Assembly (NCBI GenBank): GCA_928724745.1
Contig: CAKMXJ010000015.1
Coordinates: forward strand, 124,001 to 188,000
DNA length: 64,000 bases
Direction: 5' to 3'
Source of the DNA: Anthracocystis setariae
Taxonomy: Eukaryota; Basidiomycota; Ustilaginomycetes; Ustilaginales; Ustilaginaceae
Positions 20,073-29,424 of the stretch are shown here, piece after piece (position 1 is the stretch's first letter; every line of letters begins with the position of its first letter). Below the pieces are notes generated by a model, which was not told the origin of the DNA, did no database searches, and worked only from the letters and a program-made list of their open reading frames with translations. The translations under genes and the position numbers were made by a program.

Positions 20073-20918
20073 TTACTTGTTGTCCTGCTCGACCTTAAGC
20101 AAGAACTTTTCCAAGTCGAAGGCTGGCGACTCGGGATCGGTGACGACTAGAAGCAGGGAATGAACAAGAAAGAAGCATAGAAAGGTAAAAGGGTCAGTTA
20201 TGGCTCCTTCAATTGTAAGCGCAACATTCTTAGCGAGCAGCATCGACGTCCAGTCCAAGAGGTCGGAAAAAGCAGGCCGGTCTTCGACGAGAAACTTTCG
20301 TCAACCATACGAGCGTAGACCGAGAAAGGCACAGCTTGCCTAGGTGTACCAAGCGACCATGCATCCACCAAATCCAAATGTACACGAAGGGAAGAGGCCG
20401 TGTGGCATTGCAAGCGTCTCCGCGGCGCACCAACCAGCCCGACTTTTTGTCCCTGTGCATCCATGCGCAGTTTACCAGCCGTTTCCGTTCAGTGAGACAA
20501 TCATTGAGAGAAGCAAGGGTTGCCTTGGCTGCTCGCTCCGACAGTGCTCGCTTCGTTTCTTTGCTGCCTGGCTGCTCCCGATGCTAATCCCGTGCAATGT
20601 AGTTTCCCCCTTTGTTGGCTCGGTTCTGCGTTCAAGATCCATGCTCCAAGATCCGGTTCCTTCTTGAACGAGTCGTGGGTAACTGCATCCAACTAGTGCT
20701 GTGTTGTGGTACGTACCTCCGGTGTCGTTCTTGGCCATGAGACGCTTCTTGTAAGCCTCCTTGGCCTTGGCGATGAGCTCCTCCTTGTGCTTGTACTCGG
20801 CGTGAGCTGCCTTGATTTCCTCCTTCGCTTGCAATGTCCTGCGGTGAACAATGCCGTATCCGATACCACCGACAAGAGCCGAGTAGCGGACAACGTTCAA
20901 AACTGGAGAGCTCGACAT
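20073..20918 (-). CDS. Mitochondrial F1Fo-ATP synthase subunit e
   Basis: This is a small inner-membrane subunit of the Fo sector that supports dimerisation of ATP synthase and cristae shape (Atp21/Tim11 in yeast). The coding sequence reads complement(join(20073..20146,20717..20918)), 91 residues. The N-terminal membrane helix (NVVRYSALVGGIGYG) contains the GxxxG dimerisation motif (G-IGY-G). A charged coiled-coil helix rich in Lys, Glu and Ala follows, up to MAKNDTG. The donor GTACGT at 20716 and acceptor TTCTAG before 20146 restore phase and add TDPESPAFDLEKFLLKVEQDNK (split for brevity: acidic, then FLLKVE). The length fits the family (yeast 96). The 570-nt intron is unusually long for such a short gene here. 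Confidence 0.88.
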
Positions 20919-22386
20919 TTCGTATATGTATGTAGTTGAACGGCTAAGGACCGAACGGGCAAAAGTAACCTGAAAGGAAGGTGCAGAAGGAAGTGGACCT
21001 GGAACGAATACCTAGCACAAACGAGTGTGCTTTCTGGACGCCAACGAGGAAGAGATGTTGGTGGATGATCCTGGATGACGTTAGGATGGAGACGATGTGG
21101 ATCGTAGAGATGGTGTGGGGAAGCTTGAAAAGGGTCAGGTTTCGAGATTTGATATCATCCAGACCAAGAGTTCGACAACAAGCAACTGCAGAGCACAAAA
21201 ATGTCGGCACATGGAACTGCTGCTGCTGTTGCTGATGCTGCTCTTGCCGCTTTGCTACCTTCCAAACCCTTCATCTTGCACACCAGACTGACGGTCGCCC
21301 GCTGACCAGAACCCTCTTGAAACAGGTCCGCTTCCGGTTCAAGCCTTTGCATTCGATTTCTTCTTGCTGCTCTCTCAATTCAAAATCGAGCCTTGGCCTG
21401 TTACTTCCGGTAATGCTCGGAATTCATCGTGTAGCTGGCAGACGCAGAGGAATGAATACATCAACAAATCGAATTCAATTCACTTCTCTGAGTTTTGGGC
21501 AAGCTTGGAAATTCTATCATCAAATTTTTCAGAATGCGATTGTGAGGTCGAGCATCCTTCACACTTTGTACCCACAATAGGGTCGCATCGTATCCACACC
21601 ACATTGGAACATTTGTTAGAGCTACGAGAAATGATGCGCCAAGTCAAATGCGAGCTGCGGCGTCTCTCTTGCACTGAAAACCCACACGGTCGTGTGCATC
21701 TTACCACCTTGGCGAACCGTCGTGATCAAGAAAGCTGATACGACCGTCGTGATGGACACCTTACCTTCTTTGTGGAGCATGTCAAAAGTCTGCAGGTCAT
21801 CTTCTGACTTTTCGGGCTCGGCAAGGGGTTGGAGACATCGAGGAGGTGTGCACAAAGGGAGGCGGTTCAGACTCAAGTTCGTGTTGCGCTGTGTCCGGCT
21901 TGTTCCTTCTCTGAGCGTCGAAAGAAGCCAGAGGACCAATTTCTTCTTGCTCTCTGATCACCGCGAAATTTAGCGCCAAAAAAGTACCAATTAAAAATCG
22001 AAGAGGATGTAGAACAGGAAAAAAAAAGGAAAGAGGCTCGAGACGGCCGAAAGAGAGGGAATATGCTGGGGAACAGTAGCGGCAGCAGCAGGCGCACCGA
22101 GCGCAGATTGCAGAACGCAGAACGCAGAGCGCAGAAAGCGCAAGGGCAACTGGCAACCTTGTCAATCTCAATTCGCAGCCAACCAGCGCCCGCGCGAAGA
22201 AGCAACCTGAGCTTGGCCACGCCGGCACCGTTGATTGGCATCTGTGCTCGTTGTCGTCGTTGTCGTTGTCGGTACAGTACAGTACTTTGTTGCACTCAAT
22301 CGTACTGTTCTCCATCACACCATATCCTACACCTTCGTCCGGCTTCGTTTCGCCTTTCGTCCGTTCTTCTCCTTTTCACTCCCAAC
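20919..22386. other. Divergent intergenic region, ATP synthase e / NAC beta
   Basis: These 1.47 kb carry two divergent promoters. A CTG-rich run lies at about 21220-21245, and a CT/TACAG-rich leader with a short GTACAGTACAGTAC run lies near 22270-22290 before the NAC start. A minus-strand frame near 21770-21830 (ending DLQTFDMLHKEG at a good GTAAGG donor) looks faintly exon-like, but I could not link it to any protein. Confidence 0.4.
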
Positions 22387-23788
22387 ATGGTTCTCAACCA
22401 GGAAAAGCTCGCCAAGCTCCAGGCTGCCAGCCGTACCGGTACGTTTCGCTTCGAATGGTTCAACTGCCCTCGAGTTACTGCATCCCAGCCATCACCCATC
22501 GCCGCCTCCCACAGGTGTCGGAAGCAGGAGAGCAGCAACAACATATCTGGACAAGCTGCGACGGCACTTGTCTTCCGTTCTTTGGACCATGACTGACTGA
22601 TTTATTCTGCTTGCTCAACCCTCTGACGCTTCCTCATCGCATGTTTTGAATCATCTTCTGCATCGCCCTGGCCGACCCGAATCACCACATTACTGCTCTA
22701 CAAATCGAACGATGCACCTCATCGTATCCGGGCGCCAACTCCACGACGTTTCGACGACTTGACTTGTCGGTATCACATCGCCAATCCCGCACATCTTGAT
22801 CTGCAACTTTGACTCAACTCATTCGATCGACACAGGCGGTAAGGGTACTCCCCGTCGTAAGGTGGCTCCTAAGCCCAAGGGCCCCGGTGGTGAAGATCCC
22901 AAGCTGCAGGCTGCTCTTAAGAAGCTCCAGGTCGAGCCCGTCTCCGGTATCGAGGAGGTCAATATGTTCAAGGAGGACGGCAACGTTCTTCACTTCGCCG
23001 CCCCCAAGGGTAAGTTCTTCTTTCGGAAACTACAGCAACACATCGTCTCGAGCATACCGCCTTCTCAATGCCGGCCCTCATTGGCACTCACGCGACACAC
23101 TCAACCTATCATGCGGTCGCATGAGCTTCACCAACTAAGAAACTATTGGACGGCATTCACGAATAGGTATCACTGGCAGAAGTGTGGTCAAGAAGGTCCC
23201 CTTTGTCAAAGTTGAAGGTCGTAAGGTACTACGCAAAGAGGGGTCTCTACAGTCGATGTGGGGTAGCCTTGCAAAGGCGGCGAACAACTCTCGGTATCTG
23301 TTGGTCGGAACATCCAACGTGTGATGGAGCGGAGATCCATGTGATCAAGCGGAGCAAAGTCCTTCACTTTCGACGGCCGACCCGAAAAATTCAGAACGTC
23401 ATCCGACAGGCACGGAAGCGGAAGGGATGCTCGAGAATATGTGCAGCTGCGTGTCTGCTTTCCTTTTACAGCGAACCATCAACTAACCCTTGCTTCGCGT
23501 TTTTCCACAGTCCACGGTCTTCCCTCGAGCAACACTTTCGCTGTCTACGGTAACGGTGTCGACAAGGAGCTCACGGAGCTTGTGCCCGGTATCTTGAACC
23601 AGCTCGGACCCGACTCGCTCGCCTCGCTGCGCAAGCTGGCTGAATCGTACCAGGCCATGAACGCTCAGCACGCCGCTTCGCAAGCCGCTGCCGCCGCCGA
23701 TTCCAAAGACGACGATGACGTCCCCGACGTTGTTGAGAACTTTGACGAGGCTGACAAGAAGGAGACCGAGGTTGACAAGCTCGACTAA
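22387..23788 (+). CDS. EGD1: Nascent polypeptide-associated complex subunit beta
   Basis: This is the beta subunit of the ribosome-bound NAC heterodimer, which shields emerging chains and anchors NAC at the exit tunnel. I read join(22387..22438,22836..23009,23511..23788), 167 residues. Exon 1 encodes [18 protein letters not shown], containing the ribosome-binding region. Exon 2 starts GKGTPRRKV (the basic RRKV motif) and enters the NAC domain ([16 protein letters not shown]). Exon 3 completes it ([30 protein letters not shown]) and ends with the acidic [13 protein letters not shown] motif. Donors are GTACGT and GTAAGT, and acceptors are GACACAG and TTCCACAG. Every junction is in phase and matches human BTF3 spacing. 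The introns, 397 and 501 nt, are long for this window. Confidence 0.95.
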
Positions 23789-24124
23789 AATGCAACACGC
23801 CCCGCACAGCATCATCATTAGCAAGCAGCAGCGTTCGTTGAATCCGGTTGGTTGATGTCTTGGTGGAAACTAGCCAGAAAGCATGCATTTTATTTCGTTT
23901 TGGTAGGATGTACAGAAAAGGCTTTGTTACCCATTTCTTCTCCACACTTCACACCCCCCCAAAAAAGCTTACAAAGTTGATGTACCAGAATGCTTGCTCT
24001 TTGGCCTTGCGTTCGGCGAACTTGAGCGAGTGTGGCGGGTTGAGGATCTCTTCTCAGCAGTCAAGCGGCAAACCAGCAAGTGTGGCAGTGCAGGAATGAG
24101 CAGCGAGGAATGCAGATCGCTGCT
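23789..24124. other. Convergent spacer, NAC beta / GST
   Basis: This holds the 3' UTRs of two convergent genes, with a C run followed by an A run at about 23957-23968. I see no gene. Confidence 0.45.
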
Positions 24125-24823
24125 TCAATCAAGCATAGCAAACTTGTGGGTGCCACCCTTCTGCAGCACTCTTTGATAATTGGGAAGTTTTGCCAGGCGT
24201 TTGAGCCATTCTACGGTCTTTGGCCAATCGTCTCTGGACTTGCCGGCGCTGGAGATGGCGGTGTCCATACCGAAAGTGTATTCTGCCGACATGGCGCACA
24301 TGATGTCTGCTGCTGTTAGTCTTGCGCCTACGAGGTAACCGTTTGCAGCTGGTCTGCCGAGTTGGCGTTCGAGGTGGTTGAGGTTGTTGTGGATATTGGC
24401 GGTCATTTTGTGTTCGATTTCGGTGGAGGCGGAAGGCTCGACGAACCAGCGAGGATATACTGCGGCTAGGGTGTGAACCATCATGCCTTCGCTGAATGAG
24501 ATCCAGGAATCCACATCTGCACGTTCTTGCCAATTGTCGGGCGTTCCGAGAAGGTCGGCTCGACCACGCTGGGCGCCGTAGCGTTCGATGAGGTATCGAA
24601 CCTGCGCAGCTGACTCTGCAAGACTCACATCGCCATCGACCAGGTACGGTGACTTGCCAAGCGGATTGCCCGACTCGCTCGCCATAGCAGAGTCGGCCTT
24701 TTTCCCCTCGATTCGTCGATACACTTTGAGCTCGTAGGCGAGCCCAAGCTCCTCTAGCGTCCAGGCAGTGCGCATCGCACGCGAGTTTTCCAGGAAATAC
24801 AGCACACGATGCGGCGTCGACAT
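24125..24823 (-). CDS. Glutathione S-transferase
   Basis: This enzyme conjugates glutathione to electrophiles and reduces peroxides. The 232-residue protein has the N-terminal thioredoxin fold (HRVLYFLENSRAMRT, with the active-site Ser/Asn-Ser-Arg loop), the cis-Pro segment GKSPYLVDGD and the glutathione-contacting loop LAESAAQVRYL. The helical C-terminal domain has the N-capping box LTAADIMCAMSAEYTF. Length and layout match the fungal Gtt1-like group. It is a single exon, and the start at 24823 (MSTPHRVLYFLE) places the first beta strand right at the N-terminus as expected. The substrate range is unknown. Confidence 0.9.
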   Translation of the reverse strand: MSTPHRVLYFLENSRAMRTAWTLEELGLAYELKVYRRIEGKKADSAMASESGNPLGKSPYLVDGDVSLAESAAQVRYLIERYGAQRGRADLLGTPDNWQERADVDSWISFSEGMMVHTLAAVYPRWFVEPSASTEIEHKMTANIHNNLNHLERQLGRPAANGYLVGARLTAADIMCAMSAEYTFGMDTAISSAGKSRDDWPKTVEWLKRLAKLPNYQRVLQKGGTHKFAMLD

Positions 24824-25456
24824 ATCGGGCGCAGGTCGTGATGTGGCGATGGTGGTGCGAGCGAATGGTGGAAGAGCACAAACGCTTCAAGCATGGCGTA
24901 TGCAGCCAACGTTCTCACAGCTCCTGACGCTACAGTCGAAAGCAGCAACAAGATCCATCAACCCATGGTTGGACAGCTTGACCGAGTACAATCGAGTCGC
25001 CGAAGGCAATGTCGGTGAATGGGCAAAGTGGAGTTAGACCGGGTCTCGAGCCAAGCTCAATTCCCGGACAAACGCGTCTTATTTTCATGCCGGCCCTCAA
25101 CCCGAGCACATCTTCCCCACTCTGCTCTCTGCTCTCCGCTCTGGTCGACCATCTTCCTAGGTGTTGTTCTCAATTGTTGCTCTCTCAGCACTAGCCCGAG
25201 TGAGGAAAGTGTTCGTTCACTCTCCTTTGGCTTATCCAAGCAACGTCAGGAGTCGATATGCAAACACGCAAGTCTCACAAAGGATCAGGGTGATGCTACT
25301 TGCCGCGTCTTGAGCTTGTCCAAGCAGCAGTGAATCTCCTTCGCCTTAACCTTTGCAACCGAGGACCTCCAGATAGCATGGACGCAGTCGTGTTCGAGGA
25401 AACAGCAAAACCAATGTTCCATTTCTGTAAAAGTCTTGGGTGCAACAAGGTGGAAG
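24824..25456. other. Spacer between GST and lumazine synthase
   Basis: This comprises the GST promoter and the 3' UTR of the lumazine synthase gene, both on the minus strand. No other gene is seen. Confidence 0.45.
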
Positions 25457-26184
25457 TTAGGCGAGTTTGCCCTCTGCCCATCGGTTGGTCTTGAGCGCCA
25501 TCCTTTAGTAGAACAAAAAAGGCAAAGGGAAGAAAAGAGATCAGCGTTAGTGCTACAGCAAACTGCTTGGGAAGCAGAAGGCAAAGATACATACTCGACA
25601 GCAGCGGAGCCCCAATCGAGACCGTGGTTGTGACCCTTGTTGGCGCCTCTGCCAACACCGCTCCTCTCCAGTGCCTGGTCCTCTGTCAAAGCGGTCAAGA
25701 CACCAAGAATGACGGGCACACCGGTATCCAGACCCACCCTCATCAGACCGCTGCAGCAGCTTTCGGAGATGTATTCAAAGTGCATTGTGGAGCCTTTGAT
25801 CAGCACACCGATGCCGATCACTGCATCGAGAGCAGCCTTGCTGGGCTTGCCCGAAGAAGAGCTACCAGCGACGGGTGTGGAGGGTTTGGAGTTATCGTCG
25901 AGCAACGAAGTAGCGCCCATCAGATCGGAAACATTGGAAGACGCCTGCACCTGGGAGGCGGAGATAAGACGCGAGACGCCAAAGGGCAGCTCCCACGAGC
26001 CGGGCACGGATTCGATGACGATGTTCTCGGGCTTGACACCGGCCTTAGTGATGTTTTCAACACAGCCCTTGACGAGCGGCGTGATGCATTCTTCGTTCCA
26101 ACGGGCGTGGACGATGCCGATGCGGAGCTTGTCGGCGCCAGGGAAGGAAGTCGGGGCAGGAGCGGGACCTTTGATGCTAGCCAT
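25457..26184 (-). CDS. RIB4: 6,7-dimethyl-8-ribityllumazine synthase
   Basis: This is the penultimate enzyme of riboflavin synthesis. It condenses 5-amino-6-ribitylaminouracil with 3,4-dihydroxy-2-butanone 4-phosphate, and usually forms pentamers. I read complement(join(25457..25502,25595..26184)), 211 residues. Family motifs are RIGIVHARWNEE, VPGSWELPFGVSRL, GVLIKGSTMHFEYI and GVPVILGVLT, with the proton-transfer His within GANKGHNHGLDWG. The donor GTATGT at 25594 and acceptor CTAAAG before 25502 add the expected C-terminal helix AAVEMALKTNRWAEGKLA. Residues about 76-118 form a Ser/Asp-rich insertion absent from the typical 150-170 residue enzyme. It sits between the SRLI helix and the DAVIGIG strand and is likely a surface loop. 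The start at 26184 agrees with the family N-terminus. Confidence 0.94.
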
Positions 26185-26964
26185 TTTGAGATGAGGTGTT
26201 CACTTGAGTAGATGGGAATTCTGATGGAAACAAGGAAGCTTAAGGACAAGACAACGGAGAACAAGATTTCCATGTCCGTGCATCGACATAGCCACGCTGC
26301 AAGTGGCAGCTTTCAGATTTAGAAGTCACCGGCAGTGCGTTGGTGCTGCTGTCACTGCATTTGTCAGACCCGCGGATTCCGAGCGAAGGATTCTGTCGTT
26401 GGAGCGAGGTGATCGAACAACCTTTCGCGATCCTCACCCGATTCTGATATCAAGGAACACCAACAAGACTTGATCGGGTGCTGTGAAATTTTCGAGGCGG
26501 GTCAACTTCACGCTCGGTCCCAACCTTTCGGAGCTGACGGTCCTGCCATCACCATTCCGGTTTACCAAGCCTGCCACTTGGGCTGATAGAGTCCATAGCA
26601 CTAGAGCAACGACGAACCATCGGAGGAGCTTGCTGAATCTATATACCCATCTCTTACTTGGATCAAATTTTTCTTGCAGCACCCTCTCAGATCGTCTTGC
26701 AAGATCACTGCAAGGTGCGGGCGACTGCATCTCGTAGATCTAACAAATCAATCGAAACCGATCCGGCATTGGCTGCGACGCAACCCGACTTTTTTCACCG
26801 GTTCTTCCCAACTTTGCCGTGTTCGACTCGTCCAAGACTCCCTCATTCACACACCTCTCCTCCACAATTGCCATTGTCACCAAGGCGCTGTCTGGCTCTA
26901 CTCCCCCTTCCCTTTTCCCCGTACATCTTTGCCAGCCCTCCTCCATCAGATTGGCATCCCCGAG
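26185..26964. other. Divergent promoter region, RIB4 / HIBCH
   Basis: The 780-base region has a CT-rich leader from about 26800 to the start at 26965. A 98-residue minus-strand frame (26434-26730) includes one hydrophobic helix (LLRWFVVALVLWTL) but matches no family I know and is not annotated as a gene. Confidence 0.4.
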
Positions 26965-28797
26965 ATGAGGACGTCCTTCCTGCTGCGCACCTCCTCCCCT
27001 CTTCTGCGTGCCCAAACTTGCCTCAACTCCACACGTATCGTCCCCGCTCTCACCACCACCGTCCCGCTCTCAAGCAACATGTCGAACAAGCGTACCGCCA
27101 TCGCCAACAGCAGACTCAATCAAGTCTCTCGCCAGTTCTCCCACTCGCCCGCCATGTCTGCCTCCGCCCCCAAGCCTTCTTTATCCGCTGCCAGTGTGAT
27201 CCTGGATGAGAACAAGCTCGTTAAGGTCCTCTCTGAAGGTGGCCTTCGAACCATCATGCTCAACCGCGAAAAGGCGCTCAATGCACTCAACCAGGAGATG
27301 GTCGATCTGATCAACGCTGCCCTTGATGAATGCGTTCGCGCCAGCACTTGCAACGTCATCCTCCTCCGTGGTGTTGGCCGAGCGCTTTGCTCCGGTGGAG
27401 ATGTGCTGGCTGTTGTCAAGGCGGCCGATTCCTCCGACCCCAACGTGCGCAACACTGCCCTCGACTTCTTCAGGTCTGAGTTCCAGCTGGACTACAAGAT
27501 CGCTCGTCTCGGTGAAGCTGCCAACGCTCACTCCGCCGGCGCGGGTGCCGAAGACGCTAGGATGCTCGCCAAGAGCAAGGGCGGCGAGGTCAAGAATCCC
27601 AAGACGTTCGTTTCGGTCATGGACGGAATCACCATGGGCGGAGGAGTGGGTCTCTCGGTGCACGCGCCTTTCCGCATTGCTACGGAGCGCACGCTGTTCG
27701 CTATGCCCGAGACCGGCATCGGATACTTCCCCGATGTGGGCGTCACTCGCGTTCTTGCCCGTCTCGATGGAAGTGTCGGACAGTATCTCGGCATGACGGG
27801 TGCCAGGATCTCTGGCGAGGAAGCCTATCTCATCGGGCTCGCCACACACTATGTGTCGAGCGCGAGCATTGACACCGTCGCGTATCGTCTTTCGACGCTT
27901 CCTTCCGAGGCGGCACGAAACCCCAGCCTGGTTTCTTCGGCGTTGCACGAGTTCAGCGCCGATCCACTTGCTGCCAAGGACACCATTGCCAAATCGGCCT
28001 TCTTTGGTGATCGCAGGATTGCGCTCGACTACGTATTCGGTCAGTTGTCGTGCGAGGCCATCTTTGGCTGTTTGGAGGAGCTTTCTTCGGGCGCTTCCAA
28101 CTCTCAGGCGGCCGCAGAGCTTGGCACGCTCGGCGTTGCATCGATCACCAAAGAGATTCAAGACTGGGCGACGCACACGCTCAAGGAACTCAAGACCAAG
28201 TCGCCGCGATCGCTCAAGGTGACGCACCAGGCGATTCTCGAGGCGAGGCGATTCGATGTCGAAGAAGCGTTCCGCTTCGACATGCGTCTGGCTACGGCGT
28301 TCTGTGATCTGTCCATGGGCCGCGATTTCTACACGGGTGTTACGCATGTGTTGGAACGCGACCCCGAAACGGGTAAGCGCAGAACAGGCGTTGCCGCCTG
28401 GGATCCGCCTTCGCTGGATAAGGTTGTGGATTCCCAGATGCGCGCGCAGTTCTTTTCGGATCCCGAGACCGCCAAAGGGGCTGGTTTGACCATGGAGGTG
28501 CCTCAGCTGAGCGAGATTCCGGAGCCGTTGGTGGAGAACAAGGAGGTGCGAGAGGCTAGGGACAGTACGCTGAGGGGTAGGGGTCCGTTGAGGTGGGAGC
28601 AGAGTTATAATGTGTTTGCGCTTCCCTCGGAGGCGGAGTGTGCAGCTTTGCTTGAGGGTAATCATCCTGCCGCCGCAGCGGTGACGCCAGAAGTTGACGA
28701 GTTGGTCGATATCCTTAGGAGGCACAAGGGTCAGCTTCAGGGTTTGGACTTCAAGGTCCGCGATTGGGTCAACAGACAGCACAAAAGTCGTGCTTAG
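26965..28797 (+). CDS. 3-hydroxyisobutyryl-CoA hydrolase, mitochondrial
   Basis: This crotonase-fold thioesterase frees 3-hydroxyisobutyrate from its CoA ester in valine breakdown. The 610-residue protein has an Arg/Ser-rich, acid-poor N-terminus (MRTSFLLRTSSPLLRAQ) typical of a matrix presequence. The crotonase core includes REKALNALNQEMVDLI, GRALCSGGDV (oxyanion hole), MDGITMGGGVGLSVHAPFRIATE, MPETGIGYFPDVG (catalytic Glu) and LGMTGARISGEEAYLIGLATHYV. Compared with yeast Ehd3 (500 residues), it carries an Ala/Gly/Asp-rich insert of roughly 25-30 residues before NPKTFVSVMDG and a longer C-terminus. Met at 26965 was chosen because the frame upstream to 26674 lacks leader character. Yeast places the same protein on the mitoribosome as well. 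Confidence 0.92.
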   Translation: MRTSFLLRTSSPLLRAQTCLNSTRIVPALTTTVPLSSNMSNKRTAIANSRLNQVSRQFSHSPAMSASAPKPSLSAASVILDENKLVKVLSEGGLRTIMLNREKALNALNQEMVDLINAALDECVRASTCNVILLRGVGRALCSGGDVLAVVKAADSSDPNVRNTALDFFRSEFQLDYKIARLGEAANAHSAGAGAEDARMLAKSKGGEVKNPKTFVSVMDGITMGGGVGLSVHAPFRIATERTLFAMPETGIGYFPDVGVTRVLARLDGSVGQYLGMTGARISGEEAYLIGLATHYVSSASIDTVAYRLSTLPSEAARNPSLVSSALHEFSADPLAAKDTIAKSAFFGDRRIALDYVFGQLSCEAIFGCLEELSSGASNSQAAAELGTLGVASITKEIQDWATHTLKELKTKSPRSLKVTHQAILEARRFDVEEAFRFDMRLATAFCDLSMGRDFYTGVTHVLERDPETGKRRTGVAAWDPPSLDKVVDSQMRAQFFSDPETAKGAGLTMEVPQLSEIPEPLVENKEVREARDSTLRGRGPLRWEQSYNVFALPSEAECAALLEGNHPAAAAVTPEVDELVDILRRHKGQLQGLDFKVRDWVNRQHKSRA

Positions 28798-29174
28798 CGT
28801 GTCAAGAATTGTGTTTGGCAGTTCGATCTGAACTTGGGTTGAAATCTAGAAGCATGTTATGCGATAAAGGCTTGTGATGTGAGAACGGCAGCATCGTTTG
28901 AATCGCTGACACCATCTCGATGCGGTTCGTTACAGTCGACCAGCAGGCGCGACACTTGAAGCGTCGAACACGACGACAATTTTTGTATTCGATCCATGTC
29001 AGGCACTTGTCCCAACACAAATGCAATATCCGTTCCATCGTCTCGATTAAGTGCAGGCAGGCAGGCTACTGAACACACAAGGAACAAAAAAAAAAACCCC
29101 CCCCCGTAAGCCGTTGCAAGTTTTGTCTGATGAGATCTACCACCATGTTGACGAAAAGGGAGCAAAAAAAGAAT
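28798..29174. other. Spacer between HIBCH and tRNA-Gly
   Basis: This contains the HIBCH 3' UTR and an A10-C9 homopolymer junction at about 29087-29105. The A run at 29164-29170 is the minus-strand terminator of the tRNA. No gene is seen. Confidence 0.45.
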
Positions 29175-29264
29175 GCGCTGGAGGGGAATCGAACCCCTGT
29201 CTCCTGCTATCAGTTTGAGCCTTCAGATGGAAGGCAGGAATAATAACCATTATACGACCAGCGC
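29175..29264 (-). tRNA. tRNA-Gly (anticodon UCC) with an intron, second copy
   Basis: This is a 90-nt minus-strand gene identical to the one at 7498-7587 apart from one base within the intron (plus strand atcaGttt here, atcaCttt there). It has the same acceptor stem GCGCTGG/CCAGCGC, anticodon TCC with a 3' intron of about 19 nt, and T arm AGGGG-TTCGATT-CCCCT. A T-rich terminator follows on the minus strand. The flanks of the two copies do not resemble each other beyond the terminator, which points to an older duplication. Confidence 0.93.
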
Positions 29265-29424
29265 TATCGTGCGAAATAAGCGATGTCATGTAACAACTAT
29301 AACACCTTCAAGATAATCACAAATTCCCGCCCCTCCATACAAGCGGTCAGCGATCGTCTCAATCACAACCGATCCAATCCAATCAAGCCTCAGTGAACAA
29401 CAACAGTAGATTGAGCGAGTGGAA

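Noticed and set aside
21622..21939. Minus-strand frame ending DLQTFDMLHKEG at a GTAAGG donor
   Set aside because: It is faintly exon-like, but I could not connect it to other exons or to any known protein, and it lies in a divergent promoter region.
26434..26730. 98-residue minus-strand frame with one hydrophobic helix between RIB4 and HIBCH
   Set aside because: It is a single hydrophobic stretch without any family resemblance, in a promoter interval, and is likely chance.
27181..28782. 533-residue open frame antisense to the 3-hydroxyisobutyryl-CoA hydrolase
   Set aside because: The sense strand encodes all crotonase motifs. The antisense frame is codon-bias shadow.
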